A stretch of DNA of 64,000 nt from Baylisascaris procyonis (GCA_037389465.1 JAZARR010000193.1:3009501-3073500), one strand, 5' to 3'. Shown: positions 35,701 to 48,077, numbered from the stretch's first letter. Notes: generated by a model not told the origin, from the letters alone. Made by a program: numbers and translations.

Positions 35701-38700
35701 AAGTTCCACAATGGAATGTGTCCAACGACCTGGCGTATCCTCCATCAGAACGCGAGGTACTTGACGCCATCCAATCGCTGAAAGCGGGTAAGGCACCTGG
35801 TGCCGATGGCTTACCCGGCGAAATATTCAAATACGGCGGGCGCAAACTTATTCACCGGCTCACAACCTTATATCGGCACATATGGGAGCGTGAAGACGTC
35901 CCACAAGAATTCAAGGATGCGCAAATAGTTCATATTTTTAAACGCAAGGGCGATCGGGCAACCTGTGATGATCACAGAGGCATCTCTCTCCTGTCCATCC
36001 CAGGCAAGATCCTGGCAAGAGTAATTCTCAACCGACTTGCCTTGCATGTCTCCAATAACAACATCCTTCCAGAAAGCCAATGTGGTTTTCGCGCTGGTCG
36101 CAGCACCATCGACATGATATTCAGCGCTCGTCAACTGCAGGAAAAGTGTCGTGAACAAAACAAAGACCTTTTCGTTGTTTTTGTTGACCTCACGAAAGCT
36201 TTCGATTCTGTCAACAGAAAAGGTTTGTGGTCACTTCTACGCAAAATTGGATGTCCAGATAAGTTCGTAAATGTGATCCGATCGTTCCATGAAGGGATGC
36301 GCGCTCGCGTTATCGAAGCAGGCAACATGTCGGATGCATTCGCAGTTACCAACGGCACCAAACAGGGATGTGTACTTGCTCCGCTTCTGTTTGGGATCTT
36401 CTTTGCCATGATGCTGTCGGTCGCATTTAAAGACTGCAATACTGGCATACCAATTCAATTTCGAATGGATGGCAACATCTTCAACCTCAAACGGTTAGAA
36501 GCCAGAACAAAAGTACACACTGCAGTCATCCGGGAACTCCTATATGCTGATGACTGCGCGTTAATGGCACATTCCTGCGCGGATCTACAAGACATCATGA
36601 ATCGCTTTGCCACGGCAGCCAACCGTTTTGGCTTGAAGGTCAGCCTGAAGAAAACCGAAGTTATGTACCGAGAATGCCCAGATCGTCAGCAGCCTATATC
36701 ACACACCGTAACAGTTGACGGATCCAATCTTCGGGTTGTCGATAACTTTACATACCTAGGCAGCACACTTACAAGCTCAACATATAATGACACAGAAACT
36801 TCCAGAAGATTGGCGAAAGCGAGTGCCGCATTTGGCAAACTATACAAACGTCTCTGGAGCAGACATGAAGTGAAACTGAGTACTAAGGTTGCGGTATACC
36901 GTGCAGTCGTGCTAACAACACTTCTCTACGGTTCCGAAACCTGGACGCTATATCGAAAAGACATCAAGAGACTGGATCAGTTTCATATGCGATGTTTACG
37001 CAAAATTGCAAATATCAGGTGGCAAGACAAAGTAAGGAACACTGAAGTGCTGAAAAGGTGCAAGATAACTGGTATCGAAGCATACATCATCTCGTCCCAA
37101 CTACGTTGGGTTGGGCATGTCATCAGAATGCCGGACAACCGCATCCCCAAGCAACTACTTTACGGACAACTCGCCTCTGGGGAACGGAAACGAGGACGTC
37201 CGCTGCTTCGATACAAGGATGGAGTCAAGGCAACGCTGAAAGCGTGTCAAATGGAGCTAAAGGATGACATAGTACATGACAGACAGCTGTGGAGGAGAGC
37301 ATGCCGCGAGGGGACTGCACGATTTGAGGGATGTCGAGTTCGAGCACTGGAAGAGAAAAGATCGCGACGACTATTGGGCACAAGTGGGCCTGATCAAGGA
37401 GTACGGTTTATCTGCGATAGGTGCAACAGGACATGCTTATCCCGAATTGGACTCGTCTCACACATGCGCGTTCACCGGTGATGAGATCCGTTGACTACAA
37501 CGGCTCAGTCCATGATACAGTAAATATATACAGTGAAATTTAAATTGGAAAGAAACATAAGAATTCTTCAATTTTCCACCTATAATATCACATAAGCAAC
37601 TTGTTTATAATTCTTTGCTAAAAATTTAGTTAAATATAGGAAATCCGCCATTAAACTTGAAAAAAAAAATGGAAAAATTCTACAATCAAGTTTCCAACAT
37701 TTTAATCTAAATTAATGGTACATTGATAGAAATCTTAGCATATTCTATTCAATGGGGAGAAATCGATTATGAACTTATTTTCAGAAAACGATTTACTCAT
37801 AGTTAATATTTAAGAGGATTTGATAAATAACTTGTAGTTCAAATGTCATAAATATTCTCGCAGAGTATTTCTTTAGATATTTTCATATAAACAATTTTTT
37901 TTTTATCCTGGAATATTCATTAAATTTGCAAATTTTCTTTTCTATTCTTATTTCATATGCACTAATGCCTATTCAACTTCCAATGTATTTGTATCTCGGT
38001 GTCCACCTGTATGCCAATGGTAGCTAAATAAGTGTCAGACTGTTCTATAAGTTCATTTGAGCTATTTCGGCTGTGAGACCCATCACAAATGTCTTGTAGG
38101 TAATGGATGAACAGCCGATCTAGTCCGAAATAATTCGACAAATGAAACGTTGGGTGGATCTGAGTCCGGAAGCACCTACCGGATCCACCTACTTATTTGC
38201 AAATTATGGTGCAAACAGTATTGAATATCTTGCTTATAGCAATTACTGCACTCACTTATAATTTCAATTCATCTTTCGCGTTGCTGAAATATCTCGCCAT
38301 TTTCGATGCCGGATTCTTCGATCCTGAAATATGCATCCATTAGTTTCATCATGTAGTTTTCCGGAGCGCCCGTTAGTTTCGTCATCTGATTTTCTGGATA
38401 TCGATTTAATATTGGTTTCAAATTACCTAATAATTTCAGTGCCGTAAAGGATTGTATATATATTCTTCATGTGGCGAGTCCATTCCCAACATATGCCGAT
38501 GAATCAATCATAAAAACGGCTGTTGATGGTACACTTCGCGTTTTACGTGCTGCCGCTCAAGAAGCATCCGTTAAGAAAGTTGTGCTTACAAGTTCTTCTG
38601 CGGCAGTAAATGGTTTTTTTTTTTTGTTTTTTTTACATTTCTCTCTGCAATATGAATGCGGTCATTGTGCGAATGTGAACTCGTGATGCGTTTTCCGATA

Positions 38701-40145
38701 TTTAATTGTAATGTCATATGTTTTATAAGTTTTTTTATAAAACGTAATTTTTTTTAAATTCATAAATTCAGTGCTGTATTCATTAGTTTCAAATTGAGTA
38801 GAATGTAATAGATCGATCTGTGGTATTGCTTAATATTTGCTTCTTTTAATGTTTTTTTCTTCTTATACTTATTACTCTTGAACTGACTTAATATGGTAAG
38901 AAGTCAGGATATGTGATTGAAAAACTCGAGGAGTGTGGAGTTTATACGTACTGTTGTTTCTTGATGCTCATTACCAAAATGAGCCTGCACTTGATATAGA
39001 ATAGTGATCAAAATTGTTTGTATATGTTTATTTAAGAAGGACACGATAATCCAGAGAGGCTGTTCAACGAGGACGATTGGACAAACGCCGATTCGAAAGC
39101 GGTACCTAATTATTCGAAGAGTAAAACGCTTGCCGAAAAAGCTGCATGGGATTTTGTTCGCAATGATCCAGGTATGTGATAAGGGTTGATACAACTCCTT
39201 CATATCAAATTCCAGGTGATATTCATTGATCATCTTCTTCGGCGTAGACAATCACAGCGGCATTTCTTGGAAATGTATATTCTTCATAGCTTTTTTTTTT
39301 GCATAAAACATAGTTTATGCTAAAGATCCTTTGTAATTGTAATATTATTTTATATTTATTCTTTTTAAATTTACATTTAGTTTTTTTATTAATCAGTTAA
39401 TTTCGCGTTTCGATTTTTTTTGAAAATTTAGGTCGATTTTATTTATTGATAGAATAAATGAAAATAGTAATAATAGAAAAAAACAATTTATGACAGTAAA
39501 TAATCATTGTTAAGTAATACCAAAAAGATAAAATCCTATTCATTTCCATTATATTCAAATATTGCCAATAATTGTTCCATTCTAAAAAATTCTTTAGGGA
39601 TCGCTAGTGAAGTAATATTTTTTTTGTGGTTAAATACAAATGAAATAGTACTTTTCATTATCTAGTTTGTGTTCATCGAATGAGACAGTCGAAGATTTAT
39701 TTCTATACATCTAACGAAGAACAGGTTTATTTATTTTTGCAGATGTTAATTTTCAATTAACAGTCATCAATCCTACACTTATCGTTGGACCATTACTTCA
39801 TAATGTTCAAGGGACAAGCATTACGGTAATTTAGCTGTTAACGCTTAATTACGGTTATAATTACGGTAATAATAGAAATTTTTAGCGTTTAGAATAAAAT
39901 GAGGCAATAGAAGTATGTGGCAATAGAATATTCCAATACAGTCAACCTCTAAAAATAGGGAAGTTCTGAGTTCTAATCTATCGTTCTTCTTTTATCTTCT
40001 TCTTCTGTCTTTAGTATAAGGTTCTCTCTTCTTCCTGCATAGAAATCTTTCTAATCTTCAATAGTTTCAAATTCTGTCTTCCACTTTTCAATTGTGCATA
40101 AAGTCCATGAATCGTTATGGTTATGGATCAAGGATCAATTCTTAC

Positions 40146-40203
<58 letters not shown>

Positions 40204-41710
40204 CCGAAGCATGATAAAACCATTAAGAAATGTCCTAAAATATACTCGTAGAAAAAATCTAAATTATTAAGTGATATATAAAATATAGAATTTATGTAGA
40301 AAAAGAAGGTAATCAATTGAATAAGCTGAATCATAATTGGATTATTCGATAGTTTGTTGATTTATAAAGGAATGATTTATTTCAGGTGATTCGACGATTT
40401 TTGAATAATCAAATGCCAGCCGTACCATCAATTGAATTTGGTATGGTGGATGTACGTGATGTAGCTAATGCACATATAAAAGCGATGAGAGAACCAAAAA
40501 CCGATGGCGAAAGAATTCTTGCAACTGCACAACCGAGTATTTCATTCCTTGAAATTGCTAATATTCTACGCAAAGAATTTGGCCCACAAGGTGATTCGCA
40601 TTCGTAGATGTTACCTAAAGTTTGTGTGAAATTCTCTTCGAATTGTTTTTTGTTTAGGCAGTGAAGATGAGTCTTAATTATTGCCAGAATTTTTGAAAGT
40701 AAACATTTAAAATCTTTAATCTAAATTTAAATCTTTAAAGATGAACTCATAAATTATTTATCGCAAAGAAAATACTCGTTTTTGAATTTTTGGCGCTATG
40801 TGATTATGAATTCAAATGACGGCTGTCAACATCATTTTTATTCTACTTTACATTCGATTACAAAAAAGGAGCAATTACTTTCTCATACCTGAGATGTATT
40901 TCTTTGAAATCAATTAGGTCCCTATATGTAATATATCGCATAAGGTGTTTATAAGTAACAGTTGTGGAAAAATAGCACAAATCTTTTGTTAAAAGAAAAA
41001 TAAGCGTTAAAAAAACGACATTTTAACTGAATGATTAATCAGCTTCCGATCTGCAGGTGAGGAAGATTCTTCTATGCGGATATTCTTTGATGACTAGCGA
41101 AAAAAAAATGTCGTTTAATTGCGCATCTAATATGCTGCTAAATTAAGGTTATTACTTACCACGATTCGAAGTTCCATATCCGATATTGTGGTTTTATTCG
41201 TTTTTCGATCGTGAGGCACGTGAGATACTCGTAAGAGTTGGTCACAAGATACACTTGGACAACACAAAGGTTATTTCAATTATTTTCAAGAAATTCGGTT
41301 TTTATCGTGTTCGCTTCAATTGTTTTGAAATGATAGTTGTTGATGTTTGATGAACTAACATCGAATAACGGAATAGCGTAAATGAGACTGGGCACACAGA
41401 AAGACCTGGATGGGGGAGGGGAAGGGGACTGAGGACTGACGAATGGGAGGGAGGGAGGAGGGAGAGGAATAGAGGGAACCAAACTTCAATCCTATCTGCA
41501 GCAGCCAATTTTATTATCTCATTTAGTCATGCACACGCTCACTCTTGAAAGTACTCACTCTATTGTTTGAAGGCTAAACGATTACTCGATCTGGAATTTA
41601 TGGATCCGAGGCATTCAATAGTCGAAATGGCATACGATGTGATCGAACGTGGAATGGCACCTAAGCGTCGTGGTTATCGAGGACCACCATCGAAGGCTTC
41701 GAATGCTTGA
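32716..41710 (+). CDS. NAD(P)-dependent epimerase/dehydratase-fold reductase (DFR-like), 5' exon unresolved
   Basis: Exons 32716-32911, 38440-38612, 39037-39171, 39743-39825, 40386-40590, 41148-41269 and 41573-41710 join in phase to about 350 residues. This is an extended short-chain dehydrogenase: the Rossmann nucleotide-binding motif is VTGASGFLG; the NADP-side strand follows (VRGTVRD); then ILHVASPFP, the serine strand VVLTSSSAAV, the catalytic YSKSK (Tyr-x3-Lys), INPTLIVGP and VDVRDVANAH. This motif set is that of the dihydroflavonol-reductase/cinnamoyl-CoA-reductase-like family, also found in yeast and nematodes; the substrate cannot be told. The mapped part begins directly before the Rossmann motif, so only a short N terminus is missing. 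The first mapped intron (32912-38439) is 5.5 kb because a retrotransposon sits in it, in the same orientation. Exons have ordinary spacing otherwise. Confidence 0.9.
33463..37514 (+). mobile_element. near-complete APE-type non-LTR retrotransposon (LINE)
   Basis: About 4.05 kb of markedly GC-richer DNA bounded by the 13-base direct repeat ATACAGTAAATAT (33450-33462 and 37515-37527). It has a 5' region of about 0.8 kb without a long ORF, one long ORF for endonuclease plus reverse transcriptase, and a very short 3' UTR. There is no poly(A); short TATACAGTAA-type repeats lie on both sides. A single ORF of this length and a simple-repeat tail fit the RTE-like group, but the clade is not settled. 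It lies in an intron of the reductase gene, sense to it. Confidence 0.9.
34224..37481 (+). CDS. endonuclease-reverse transcriptase of the retrotransposon
   Basis: The frame runs from the stop just before 34224 to the TAA/TGA-free end at 37481 with no internal stop (1075 codons counted from 34254). N-terminal APE endonuclease motifs: ATWNVRT, LCETRISG, LSVYAPT, ILGDFNARVG, HMLDYVI, WSDHVLVRS. Reverse transcriptase motifs: HRGISLLS, QCGFRAGRSTIDMIF, VFVDLTKAFDSV, GTKQGCVLAPLLF and the catalytic LLYADDCAL, then LKVSLKKTEVM and YLGSTLT. The C terminus has a C-x2-C-x12-H-x4-H finger (FICDRCNRTCLSRIG, SHMRVHR). All catalytic residues I can recognise are present. Oddly, no ATG precedes the endonuclease domain; the first in-frame ATG comes at HMSLELP, after catalytic residues. 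Shorter frames at 33758-34057 and 33993-34187 lie in front of it. Codon use and GC differ strongly from the host exons. Confidence 0.93.
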   Translation, partial: FQILHQAYRGLLNTYPCGRKTKWCKSQPIRLATWNVRTLLDSGDRHERRTAIIARELARYRIDIAALCETRISGRSQFSEEGGGYTFFCIGQPEGAPRQGGVGFAIRNAIVKTLCSTPVAITPRHMSLELPLSHGRKATLLSVYAPTLLASDDSKEEFYAELDNIISKTSYRNKLFILGDFNARVGREFATWSRVLGRHGVGKANSNGTMLLELCAKHELVITNTVFQQANKFKNTWMHPRSKHWHMLDYVITKQRYLRDVKLTRAMRGSTTWSDHVLVRSTVRLTTTPPQRCRRGLNVKKLNVSALKRLDVRTELEQELNARLSERENNDGADDDWNNLKDLVYNATAKVVGFVRKHSKDWFDDQDTEIGALLNKMYTTHLQWINDKSCAAKKHAYNTARKEANAKLRTMKERWWANMAIELQTAADRHDMKAFYDGLKAVYGPRDSGSVPVYSKDGSHLITDREKILERWAEHFRVVLNQASEFDSTVLSEVPQWNVSNDLAYPPSEREVLDAIQSLKAGKAPGADGLPGEIFKYGGRKLIHRLTTLYRHIWEREDVPQEFKDAQIVHIFKRKGDRATCDDHRGISLLSIPGKILARVILNRLALHVSNNNILPESQCGFRAGRSTIDMIFSARQLQEKCREQNKDLFVVFVDLTKAFDSVNRKGLWSLLRKIGCPDKFVNVIRSFHEGMRARVIEAGNMSDAFAVTNGTKQGCVLAPLLFGIFFAMMLSVAFKDCNTGIPIQFRMDGNIFNLKRLEARTKVHTAVIRELLYADDCALMAHSCADLQDIMNRFATAANRFGLKVSLKKTEVMYRECPDRQQPISHTVTVDGSNLRVVDNFTYLGSTLTSSTYNDTETSRRLAKASAAFGKLYKRLWSRHEVKLSTKVAVYRAVVLTTLLYGSETWTLYRKDIKRLDQFHMRCLRKIANIRWQDKVRNTEVLKRCKITGIEAYIISSQLRWVGHVIRMPDNRIPKQLLYGQLASGERKRGRPLLRYKDGVKATLKACQMELKDDIVHDRQLWRRACREGTARFEGCRVRALEEKRSRRLLGTSGPDQGVRFICDRCNRTCLSRIGLVSHMRVHR
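37528..38439. other. remainder of the reductase intron
   Basis: AT-rich intron DNA downstream of the retrotransposon, ending in the acceptor TAATTTCAG at 38431-38439. No coding signal seen. Confidence 0.7.
40149..40199. repeat. (TA)n microsatellite
   Basis: About 25 uninterrupted TA units in the intron before the 40386 exon of the reductase gene. Confidence 0.97.
41411..41475 (+). repeat. G-rich purine tract
   Basis: Runs of three to five G separated by A and short spacers (GGGGGAGGGGAAGGGG, later GGGAGGGAGGGAGGAGGGAG) in the last intron of the reductase gene, on the sense strand, so the pre-mRNA could fold as a G-quadruplex. Confidence 0.8.
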
Positions 41711-44700
41711 ATGTATCTATATCTACTTACCAGGAGCATTATTCGGACTCGCCTATGATTAAGGATAAAGCGGTATCCGCGTATATTGAGAAAAACCTTT
41801 TGCTCTTTGAATTTTTGAGTTTTGCGGGAGAAAAAAATGATAAAGTTTCCTGAAAATCTCAGCAGGAAACATATAGAATCATGGGAAGTCTTTAAAACAT
41901 TGCAACTTTATAATTTCATTCAAGATGATCCAGTAAGTTAATTATTACGATAAGGTTGGACGAAGTTATCAATTTACAATTGTTGTAGATGACTCTTTAA
42001 TCATATAAATATTCATTTACGTTGAGTGTGCAATTACCTTGAAAAGTTGTGCACAATATCGCATAGTATTGTATCAGGCGATTTATGGCAAAGGTAGATC
42101 TGAACGATTCGTACAGGAATAAAGATCATTTTGAGAGGTTCTTTGCTCATACCCGTTCATAATGATAAACAACAGTGGATATATTCATCGTAAAAACAGT
42201 GAGACGGTAAAAAGACGCAAAAAAGTAAAGGTAAGGATCAGCTAGCTGGTGGGAAGTATGTTTTTGTAATCTTCTCAAAAATGACCGGTAAATGGCATCG
42301 TCATGAGAGAAACTGGTGCAGTCGTTTATGCAAGCATCGCTCACCAATAAACTGGTGGACTGAAGATAGATCGGTGTTGAGCGGACGTTATAATAGGTAA
42401 GAAATTTTAAGACTCATCTCTTTGCATTATGAGTTGAAAATTTGCATAATGTTTTTATAAAATGTATTTAAAAGTTTTGCAAATTAGATGAAACGACCAT
42501 AAATGAATATTGATGATATGCTAGGAGTGCAAAATTTATGCAGTAGTAATTCCATGATTCTTTAAGTTCATGACTATGAAGAAAGCATAGAAAGACCAAC
42601 AGATATAAATGTAGATCACAAAATGCACACGCTGTGCTAATTAAGTCCCCTCCCCGCATCCACCTCACCTATTTGTTACTTTTGGAAATTTAGCGACATC
42701 TTTATTACTAAACTTTGATTTGCTCCCAATAGTTGCAATGGGACGTTTTGAAAATATGGCCGGAAATTGGCGTTCACTATGACGAATAAAATCTCACAAA
42801 AACGGGAAGAAACTGTAATTACGAACCCATACAACGCTCAACTCTCCTTTCTTGCATGGAACATAATTTATGGGCAGAAGGTGTTTATGAGGAATGTTGT
42901 TTACTTCACTTGTCGCACATTTTTTCAAGTGTGCCCGGTTTCTTCAACACTACAACGTAGAGTACAATCTTATTTTCTTTATTCTCCGCTTTTAACAACC
43001 TAAAAGCAAATTTAACAAGCTAAAAGCAAATTCAACAAAAGACCATCACGAAACTGTCCTGTGTAGGCGTTTTTGCTCGGCTACGAGTCTCCACCAGCCG
43101 ATCGTTGCATTCGGTCTCGTTTGAGTTCACATTCAAATCCAAGCGCACGGTTGATATTAAGATCCTTCTATATCTATTCGTCCATTTCGACATCAACTAG
43201 GATAACTTAACGCCATAAATCAGCCAACCCATAATACTTGTAGATGACCAATCAACAAGAACATATACGATCTATTTAAAAACCTGAGCGACGAAGTGTA
43301 CTGTTAAACGTTTCAGAAGTTCTATGAATGCAACAACTACAAGGTGTTCATCAATCAATGACGTCATGCAAACATAGTCACGTAAAAAAATACCTTTAAT
43401 GCATGTAGGCCCACGTTTATTGAAAAAAAAAAAGAAATAAACTGACACGCACAGGTTGTTGAATCATATAAATATTTCAGTGATTAGATGCTTATTTAAT
43501 AAAATTAAGTAAAAATAAATTAAAAAATATCAGTATATCTAAAATTCAATTCTCATTTCTTAACCAAGACCCTTCCCCTCCATTCCCAAGTCAACATGAA
43601 AAAACAAGCAGATATCGCTCTTCCTTTTCTCGCATTAACGAAAAAAGCCTACACACAAACATATAGTAGCTATAGAGATAGTAACTGCCATAGTTTTGCA
43701 CAATAATCTACAAGGATTATATAAAGGTGAGCGTACAAAAACGTGTCACCTGCCGACTGTCGATCAATACTTAGAAGAAAGCATCAACCGAATAGAAAAT
43801 AATTAATTTCGAATCGTATATTTTATCGCAAATGAAGAAAAGTTGGAATAAAGGAATAAAGGTGATTGCAAAGCACATAAGAACATCTTCATAACCGGTA
43901 TGCGGTAAACCTATATGCTAGAAGTAAATGGGACATTATAAATCCTCCCACTTTCGATGGTTCCCAAAATTTTAGCTCCGAGTACGTGCATCGTTCCCAT
44001 TCGTTTCTAGCTTGCGTAAAGAAAAAAATCCATCTTGAAAATGATTATGAAATGAATGACCTACAAAGATGATAATAAAAATTCTGCAACTACTCTATGA
44101 ATTTCACAGATTTAATAAACCAAATACATAACTAAGACAGCATCTACGAAACACGATATGAGAAGAGGACAACACAACTTTTCAATACCATAATAAATCG
44201 ATGGAAATATACTGTGATAGCTAGCTAAATTGGATAGGGCACATAGCTTCAGAGGATCATATACATATACTGGGTAATCATATGATCCTCATGAATACTG
44301 CTGCCGGGCATTTATGTCTCTAAATTCCCCCTCGCCTGCCCACCATTTCTTATCATTTCTTCCTTGTTCGTGTTGCTTAAATCTATATAAGCGTCAGATT
44401 TCACATAGAAATTCCAAACATGACGACAAATTTTTTGCAAACAATCCTCTTCAATACTGAATATTTAACTAGTCTATTTCACCTATTGCGTTGCACTAAA
44501 TTCTACAAATCTCGAGTATATTGGTGATACACATGAATGGTTGTATATTTCGCATGTGCCTACCAGACATATATGCAGAGATGGAAAGAGAAATTTAAAA
44601 AGAAACTGAAATCAGAATTGTGTTTCATTTGCAGAAATAAACTCAAGATTAATTAAGCCAATTCATTCATATATCAATCTCAACCACACAAAAGAAGGAT

Positions 44701-45736
44701 TGAAAAATTCAACGCAGTCGAATTAGTATAACAATATGTGTATACACATTACAACCTAGGAGAGCATAAATTTTTGAAACATTTCAAAAAAATTCTTCTA
44801 AAAACTTCAACAAAAAATATTTATATTTTTTCGATTTTACAATTCATATATTTCAACTTCAAAAAGAAAAAAAAAAATAAAGCGAAGCGAATGACGAACA
44901 ACAACACTCATCCATTTTTGAAAAAATATTCCACCACTTATATCAAATAAAATTAAAACAAAACAAATGACGCATCCATTACTTTTAGCGTCACTTACCT
45001 TAGCCCTTTTCGAAAAACGCATCGGAACTTACTGCTTAAATGTTATTCCCCCTCACCTTTCCTCGACCCTCTCCTTTGTCACTCTTCTATCTCACTCTAT
45101 CGTTTCTAGTAAATCAAAGAAAAGGCGCCACCATCTTAATCTATGTGCAAGTAATACTCAAATATCTTTGCTAAAACGCAAAAAACATAAATAAAAACCT
45201 TCATAAAAGAAGGAAGTGAAGAAAATCAAAATGAGCATGCTCAAAGCTGTTCTTTGTTCGTATAGACGAAACCCAATCGATAAAAATTTTCTGCCAATTT
45301 AAAGCAATAGGCAGCTTCTAGAGTATTAAAAAATCATCTAAAATGTGCTATCTCCCACCTTTTTCTCAAAATTCATCCAAATTCAATTTGTATTATTCAA
45401 ATTTTTGCAGTATTCAAGCCCGTCTCAAAGATTCTTTTTTTTTTTGTCAAAAATCTGCAAAATTTGGTAGATTTTCGACAAATAAAGTCGAAAAAACTAA
45501 AAGATGTAAGGGAATAAACATCTTTCTATTCATATCCCGAACACATGAGATTCATAGGCACACTACATTCTTCCTCTCCTCTTCTACTTTCCCTTTGAGT
45601 CTTGTCACTTAGCAGCAGTAATAATCATATAAGCGCTAGTGAGCACAGATGTTTGATTCACAAAAGAAAACAATCAAAAATAAATATAAATAAATCAAGA
45701 ATAAAAATAAACTAGGCAATTTAAAAGCTGAATTGT
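41711..45736. other. intergenic DNA between convergent genes
   Basis: This lies between the 3' ends of the reductase (plus) and the PPP1R11 gene (minus). I found no supported gene. Weak candidates: a plus-strand frame with a good donor near 42281-42397 (MTGKWHRHERNW..., donor AATAG/GTAAGA), and a 53-codon minus-strand frame at about 43050-43205. Neither can be extended through splice sites to a known protein. Confidence 0.5.
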
Positions 45737-48077
45737 CTAAGTGGAACTGCTTGGCCCTGGCTTGCTGCCATCCCCCTCATCCTTCTGATGACGTTTCTCC
45801 ACGTGACCTCTGCAATGACCAGTTTCACAATCCTGAAATACTATTGCAATTAAATGTGTGGTTTATTCCCACTATGCAAAAGTTGCCAATTGCGTCTTAT
45901 GCATTATCAAAGCCACAACTAACATATTAGCGTTGTAGGATATTTGGCCTCTGATATAGGCCCATTAAACTGTTCTCGGCCAAAAAATGCGTTTAGAAGC
46001 TTCTGTGGACACATGTGGAGACAAATGGCCCCTCGTCTCGGCTTGACTCGTCAGATGTACACACAACTTTCAAATATAATCATGTCCAAGGTCTAGCCAG
46101 CCAGGATTGCAGTGTCCTTTCCTCCTTCGTCCAATATATAGGCGAAAGATGTACATTCGAGTTTACACCTACCATTCTCTTTCAAGGGGACATGATAAGA
46201 TTTGCTTAATTTCATCTCGCATTTCCTGTGCCTGATCCAGCATTTGACTTCCTCCCCGTACAACAGGGTCGAATGATCCTATTCACAAATGTTATCCCTT
46301 CCCATCAGGATACCAGTTCCCCTCCAAATATTTGAAATGCAGTCACGAAACCAACCGAGTCACTATCATCGTCCGAGTCTTCATTCCATTTCTTCGGTTT
46401 CTTGTAGATGCAGCAGCATTTCGACTTGTATTTACCCATGAATTCGTTATCCACCGTTTGTGCGGCCCATCGTACTCTATAATGACCAATTTCAGTGAAA
46501 TACGCATAACAAATTTAAGTGAATAAACGGATGTTAAACAAAATGTTTCATCGTTCTTTTCCTCTCCTCCCCTCCACTCTATCTCAACCATTTCAAGACT
46601 TTTTCACAGACTACCTTTAATACGACCATCAATATGGGGAAATAAAAGCTCGAAAAATTAAAATTCAAAGTAGAATGAGGAAAATTTATAAGCATTTAAC
46701 CGCAATAAAAATATCCACTTCGTAATTACCTTCGCATTCTACTATACTAACTCTAATCGAGCAATCAAATATTCTATCACGAACATGAACAGTAATATCA
46801 TGCACATGCAAATTAAAGAGATATTACTAACAATTGATATCGCTTCTACCTAAAAAATTACAATTTCCCCGTATATAACTTAAATGCATCTTTTTAAGAA
46901 CGACGAAATATCACTACCGATTTTAGAGAAGAGTGAAGAAAATTTTCTTTTTTTCGGAAATTCTGTTCTACCAACACGTTATATATAATAGATGCTTTAC
47001 AGAAAACAAAATAGAATTTTATTAGTATCACAAGGCACAATTAAAAATAGAAATAAATCCTATCATAAATACTCAATATGGAACATTAACATCTTAGATA
47101 GAAGAAACTATATGTGTCTTATCACAAATTTAGCTGCGAAAATACTTCAACCGATGATTATAAATACGCAATTCTGGAGCAAATTCAGTACAAAAAATTC
47201 CTCCCAAAATTGATATACTGAAATTAATAGCAGGATATGGGGGTTAAGATAAAAGTGTTGCCAGATTAAATTAAACACAAAAGCACAAGCTCACTCAAGT
47301 ACGTGTAGGTTTTTGTTTACGGGAACATAGAAGATCAGCAAAACTGAAAAGGTTTCGTATTTACCTGTGTGATGGATCGGTTTCAGGCGTCGTCAATACA
47401 ATTTGCCTCACTTCCGGCTGAAAACAATAAGGAATTAAATGGCATTCGGTCGCTCATTGAATAACCACAAATTGCAATGCGTAAATTTTTAAAGACCGCA
47501 CACACCTAGATTATAGGCGCCATCTTCCACAACTTTTCCCACAACTCCACCAGATTTTCGAAAAAGAAAAGTCCTGGCAGAATTTTGTATCTGGAGACTT
47601 AAACAACGGGAATCCGAAGTAACACGAAATGACCACAAACGTGACATAGACCCATCATGAGAAGCAGTGAGGCAAAAACAGTCAAAGCGACAAAAAGTCA
47701 ATCGTTCTGACCGCTTCTACGAAAGCCTTTCTTGGAAGGCTCGAGCTTTGATGCCGCTGGGCTAATTCGGTCTTGGTTCCATTCTAAATCGTGAACTGAA
47801 ACCAAGTTTAACCAACCTCCTTACGGTAATGAGGTGCTTTCCCCTTATCTCCGACTAAGATTAGATTCAATGGAGATACTGTTATAATAGCTGGAAATAG
47901 AATGGTAAAGGAACTCCAGAAGTACGTGAAATAGCTACTTCCGGTATTACTAAAATCCAATTTTGAATGAAATCATTCAGCCGTATCCGTCAGTAAACTA
48001 ACCGTTTCCGTGAGATCCTGTGCAATCGTCACCGTTCCGTTACCATCTGAGCGCTCCATTAAACGCGTTTGCAGCAT
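45737..48077 (-). CDS. PPP1R11: PPP1R11 homologue (protein phosphatase-1 inhibitor 3)
   Basis: Exons 48077-48003, 47417-47365, 46476-46356 and 45832-45737 join in phase to 114 residues (human 126). The conserved core in exon 3 reads VRWAAQTVDNEFMGKYKSKC followed by CCIYKKP, matching the family signature W-x5-VDNE-x-MG then KCCCIY. An acidic stretch follows (NEDSDDDSDS), and exon 4 gives DCETGHCRGH, equivalent to the Cys/His-rich CGHTHCVRGH of the human protein. The N terminus (TVTIAQDLTET) parallels the Thr-rich start of the human protein. The family inhibits protein phosphatase 1, and the Cys/His segment has been linked to ubiquitin-ligase activity in mammals. The start at 48077 is the first ATG after an in-frame stop; a second Met at 48059 is possible. 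It lies downstream of, and on the same strand as, the tyrosine kinase gene. Confidence 0.93.

Noticed and set aside
34301..36458. Several minus-strand and shifted frames of 90-130 codons over the retrotransposon
   Set aside because: Shadows of the GC-richer EN-RT frame.
43050..43205. 53-codon minus-strand frame opening with ATG (MSKWTNRYRRILISTVRLDL)
   Set aside because: Short, no splice context, no recognised motif; could be a decayed fragment.
44999..45022. Possible 8-codon first exon on the minus strand (MRFSKRAK, donor AAG/GTAAGT)
   Set aside because: No in-phase downstream exon found between 41.7 and 45 kb; a perfect donor alone is not enough.
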